From Scatosoma sp045652785 (GTDB taxonomy: Bacteria > Bacillota > Clostridia > Christensenellales > Borkfalkiaceae): a DNA stretch of 6,019 nucleotides. Below the pieces are notes generated by a model. The model was not told where the DNA came from, searched no databases, and worked only from the letters and a program-made list of their open reading frames with translations. The stretch is taken from assembly GCA_045652785.1 (NCBI GenBank), contig JAZOLF010000155.1, forward strand, positions 1 to 6,019. Direction: 5' to 3'. Within the stretch, counting starts at the first letter, position 1, and every line of letters starts with the position of its first letter. The position numbers were made by a program, and so were the translations under genes. This document shows, piece after piece, positions 5,128 to 6,019 of this stretch.

Positions 5128-6019
5128 AAAAATGATTATCAACGGCGGCGAGCGGCTGTGCGGCACGTTGCGTGTTCAACGCGCAAAGAATGCGGTGTTG
5201 CCACTTCTTGCCGCATCCGTTATGACGGATGAAATAGTGCGAATACGTGAAATACCAAAAATCTCGGATGCGGAGAATATGCTGCGAATTCTGTCAGAGT
5301 TGGGGTGTGCCATTACGCGGGAAGGGGGCGATGCAATCATTAACCCCGCAAATGCGGCGTCTCATGAAATTCCTGCGGTGATGACAAAGGAAATCCGCTC
5401 TTCCATCTTTATGCTGGGTTCGGTTTTGACCCGTTTTCACCGTGCGAAAATTGCCTACCCAGGCGGGTGTGATATTGGTCTAAGGCCGATTGATTTGCAC
5501 TTGGCGGGTTTGAAAAAGTTGGGTGTGGAAATTGTGGAAGAAGGCGGGTATATTCGATGTAGCGTGGATACAATTCGCGGTGCGGAAATCGTTTTGGATT
5601 TTCCAAGCGTTGGGGCAACCGAAAATATAATCCTCGCGGCGGTTAAGGCGGAAGGTCGGACGATTATTCGCAACGCCGCAAAAGAACCAGAGATTGTCGA
5701 TCTGCAAAATTTTCTCAATGCAATGGGAGCAAAAGTGTTTGGCGCGGGGACGGCAGACGTGGTGATCGACGGGGTTGCGTGCCTGCACGGGGTAGAATAT
5801 ACGCCTATGGGCGACCGCATTGAAGCGGGTACTTTTTTGATAGCAACCGCCGATTGTGGCGGCGAAATTGAAATGCAGGGGATTTTTGCACAAAATCTTG
5901 GCGCTCTTTTACATAAACTGGGTGAAAATGGTTGCAAAATTGATATCAAAAATGATAAAATAATTTTGCAAAGCAACCGACGCTTGAAAAGCGTGGACTT
6001 AGTGGAGACTTCTCCCTTT
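5123..6019 (+). CDS. murA: UDP-N-acetylglucosamine 1-carboxyvinyltransferase (MurA), 3' end outside window
   Basis: Cytoplasmic enzyme of the first committed peptidoglycan step, transferring enolpyruvate from PEP to UDP-GlcNAc. 299 codons are open to the right edge with no stop; the family is about 420 residues, so roughly 70% is present. The N-terminus MEKMIINGGERLCGTLRV fits the family. Lys22-Asn23 occupy the catalytic KN positions (AKNAVLP), Arg92 sits in EIRSSIFMLG, and PGGCDIGLRPIDLH (113-126) holds the PEP-binding, fosfomycin-reactive Cys116 and Arg121. DRIEAGTFLIAA starts at Asp231. The window stops at ETSPF, just before the expected PTDMQ segment with the catalytic base (Asp305 in E. 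coli). Residue 20 is Arg (VQRAKNA), where E. coli and B. subtilis MurAA have Gly. The homolog AroA (EPSP synthase) is excluded by the PGGC loop. Cys rather than Asp predicts fosfomycin sensitivity at the target. The gene follows ftsW after 40 bases with no terminator. Confidence 0.95.
   Translation, partial: MEKMIINGGERLCGTLRVQRAKNAVLPLLAASVMTDEIVRIREIPKISDAENMLRILSELGCAITREGGDAIINPANAASHEIPAVMTKEIRSSIFMLGSVLTRFHRAKIAYPGGCDIGLRPIDLHLAGLKKLGVEIVEEGGYIRCSVDTIRGAEIVLDFPSVGATENIILAAVKAEGRTIIRNAAKEPEIVDLQNFLNAMGAKVFGAGTADVVIDGVACLHGVEYTPMGDRIEAGTFLIATADCGGEIEMQGIFAQNLGALLHKLGENGCKIDIKNDKIILQSNRRLKSVDLVETSPF

Overview
The window is a tightly packed, single-strand stretch of a division and cell wall (dcw) gene cluster. 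Six genes all read on the + strand: the 3' end of a class B penicillin-binding protein gene (ftsI/spoVD family), then murE, mraY, murD, an ftsW/spoVE-type SEDS gene, and murA, which runs off the right edge. No RNA gene, mobile element, CRISPR array or long non-coding stretch is visible. The largest gap between genes is the 40 bases between ftsW and murA.

The organism is probably a Bacillota member, Clostridia-like. The order PBP-murE-mraY-murD-ftsW without murF resembles the Bacillus/Clostridium arrangement rather than the proteobacterial one. MurA has the YPGGC active-site loop and several genes have strong AAGGAG/AAGGGGG-type Shine-Dalgarno sequences. MurE carries the DNPR motif of meso-diaminopimelate-adding enzymes, so a DAP-type peptidoglycan is expected. 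The + strand is visibly richer in G than in C, which fits co-directional genes on a leading strand. A finer taxonomic placement is not supported from sequence reading alone.

Layout: 1-112 PBP tail; 129-1595 murE; 1595-2545 mraY, joined to murE by a TGATG stop/start overlap; 2556-3956 murD; about 3871-5082 ftsW, whose best start lies inside the 3' end of murD; 5083-5122 leader; 5123-6019 murA (N-terminal 299 codons, ending just before the expected catalytic aspartate region).

Together the genes cover successive steps of wall synthesis. MurA makes the first committed precursor. MurD and MurE add D-Glu and DAP in the cytoplasm. MraY loads the precursor on the lipid carrier as lipid I. The SEDS polymerase FtsW and the class B PBP polymerise and crosslink lipid II at the membrane. 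murG, murF, murC and murB are not in the window, and murG is absent from its frequent place after ftsW.

No undescribed system is evident. The most interesting non-coding signal is a potential 12-bp hairpin (5091-5127) that places the murA start codon in a stem and its Shine-Dalgarno in the loop. Next is the nested murD/ftsW junction, where the ftsW ribosome binding site sits in codons for a conserved MurD motif.
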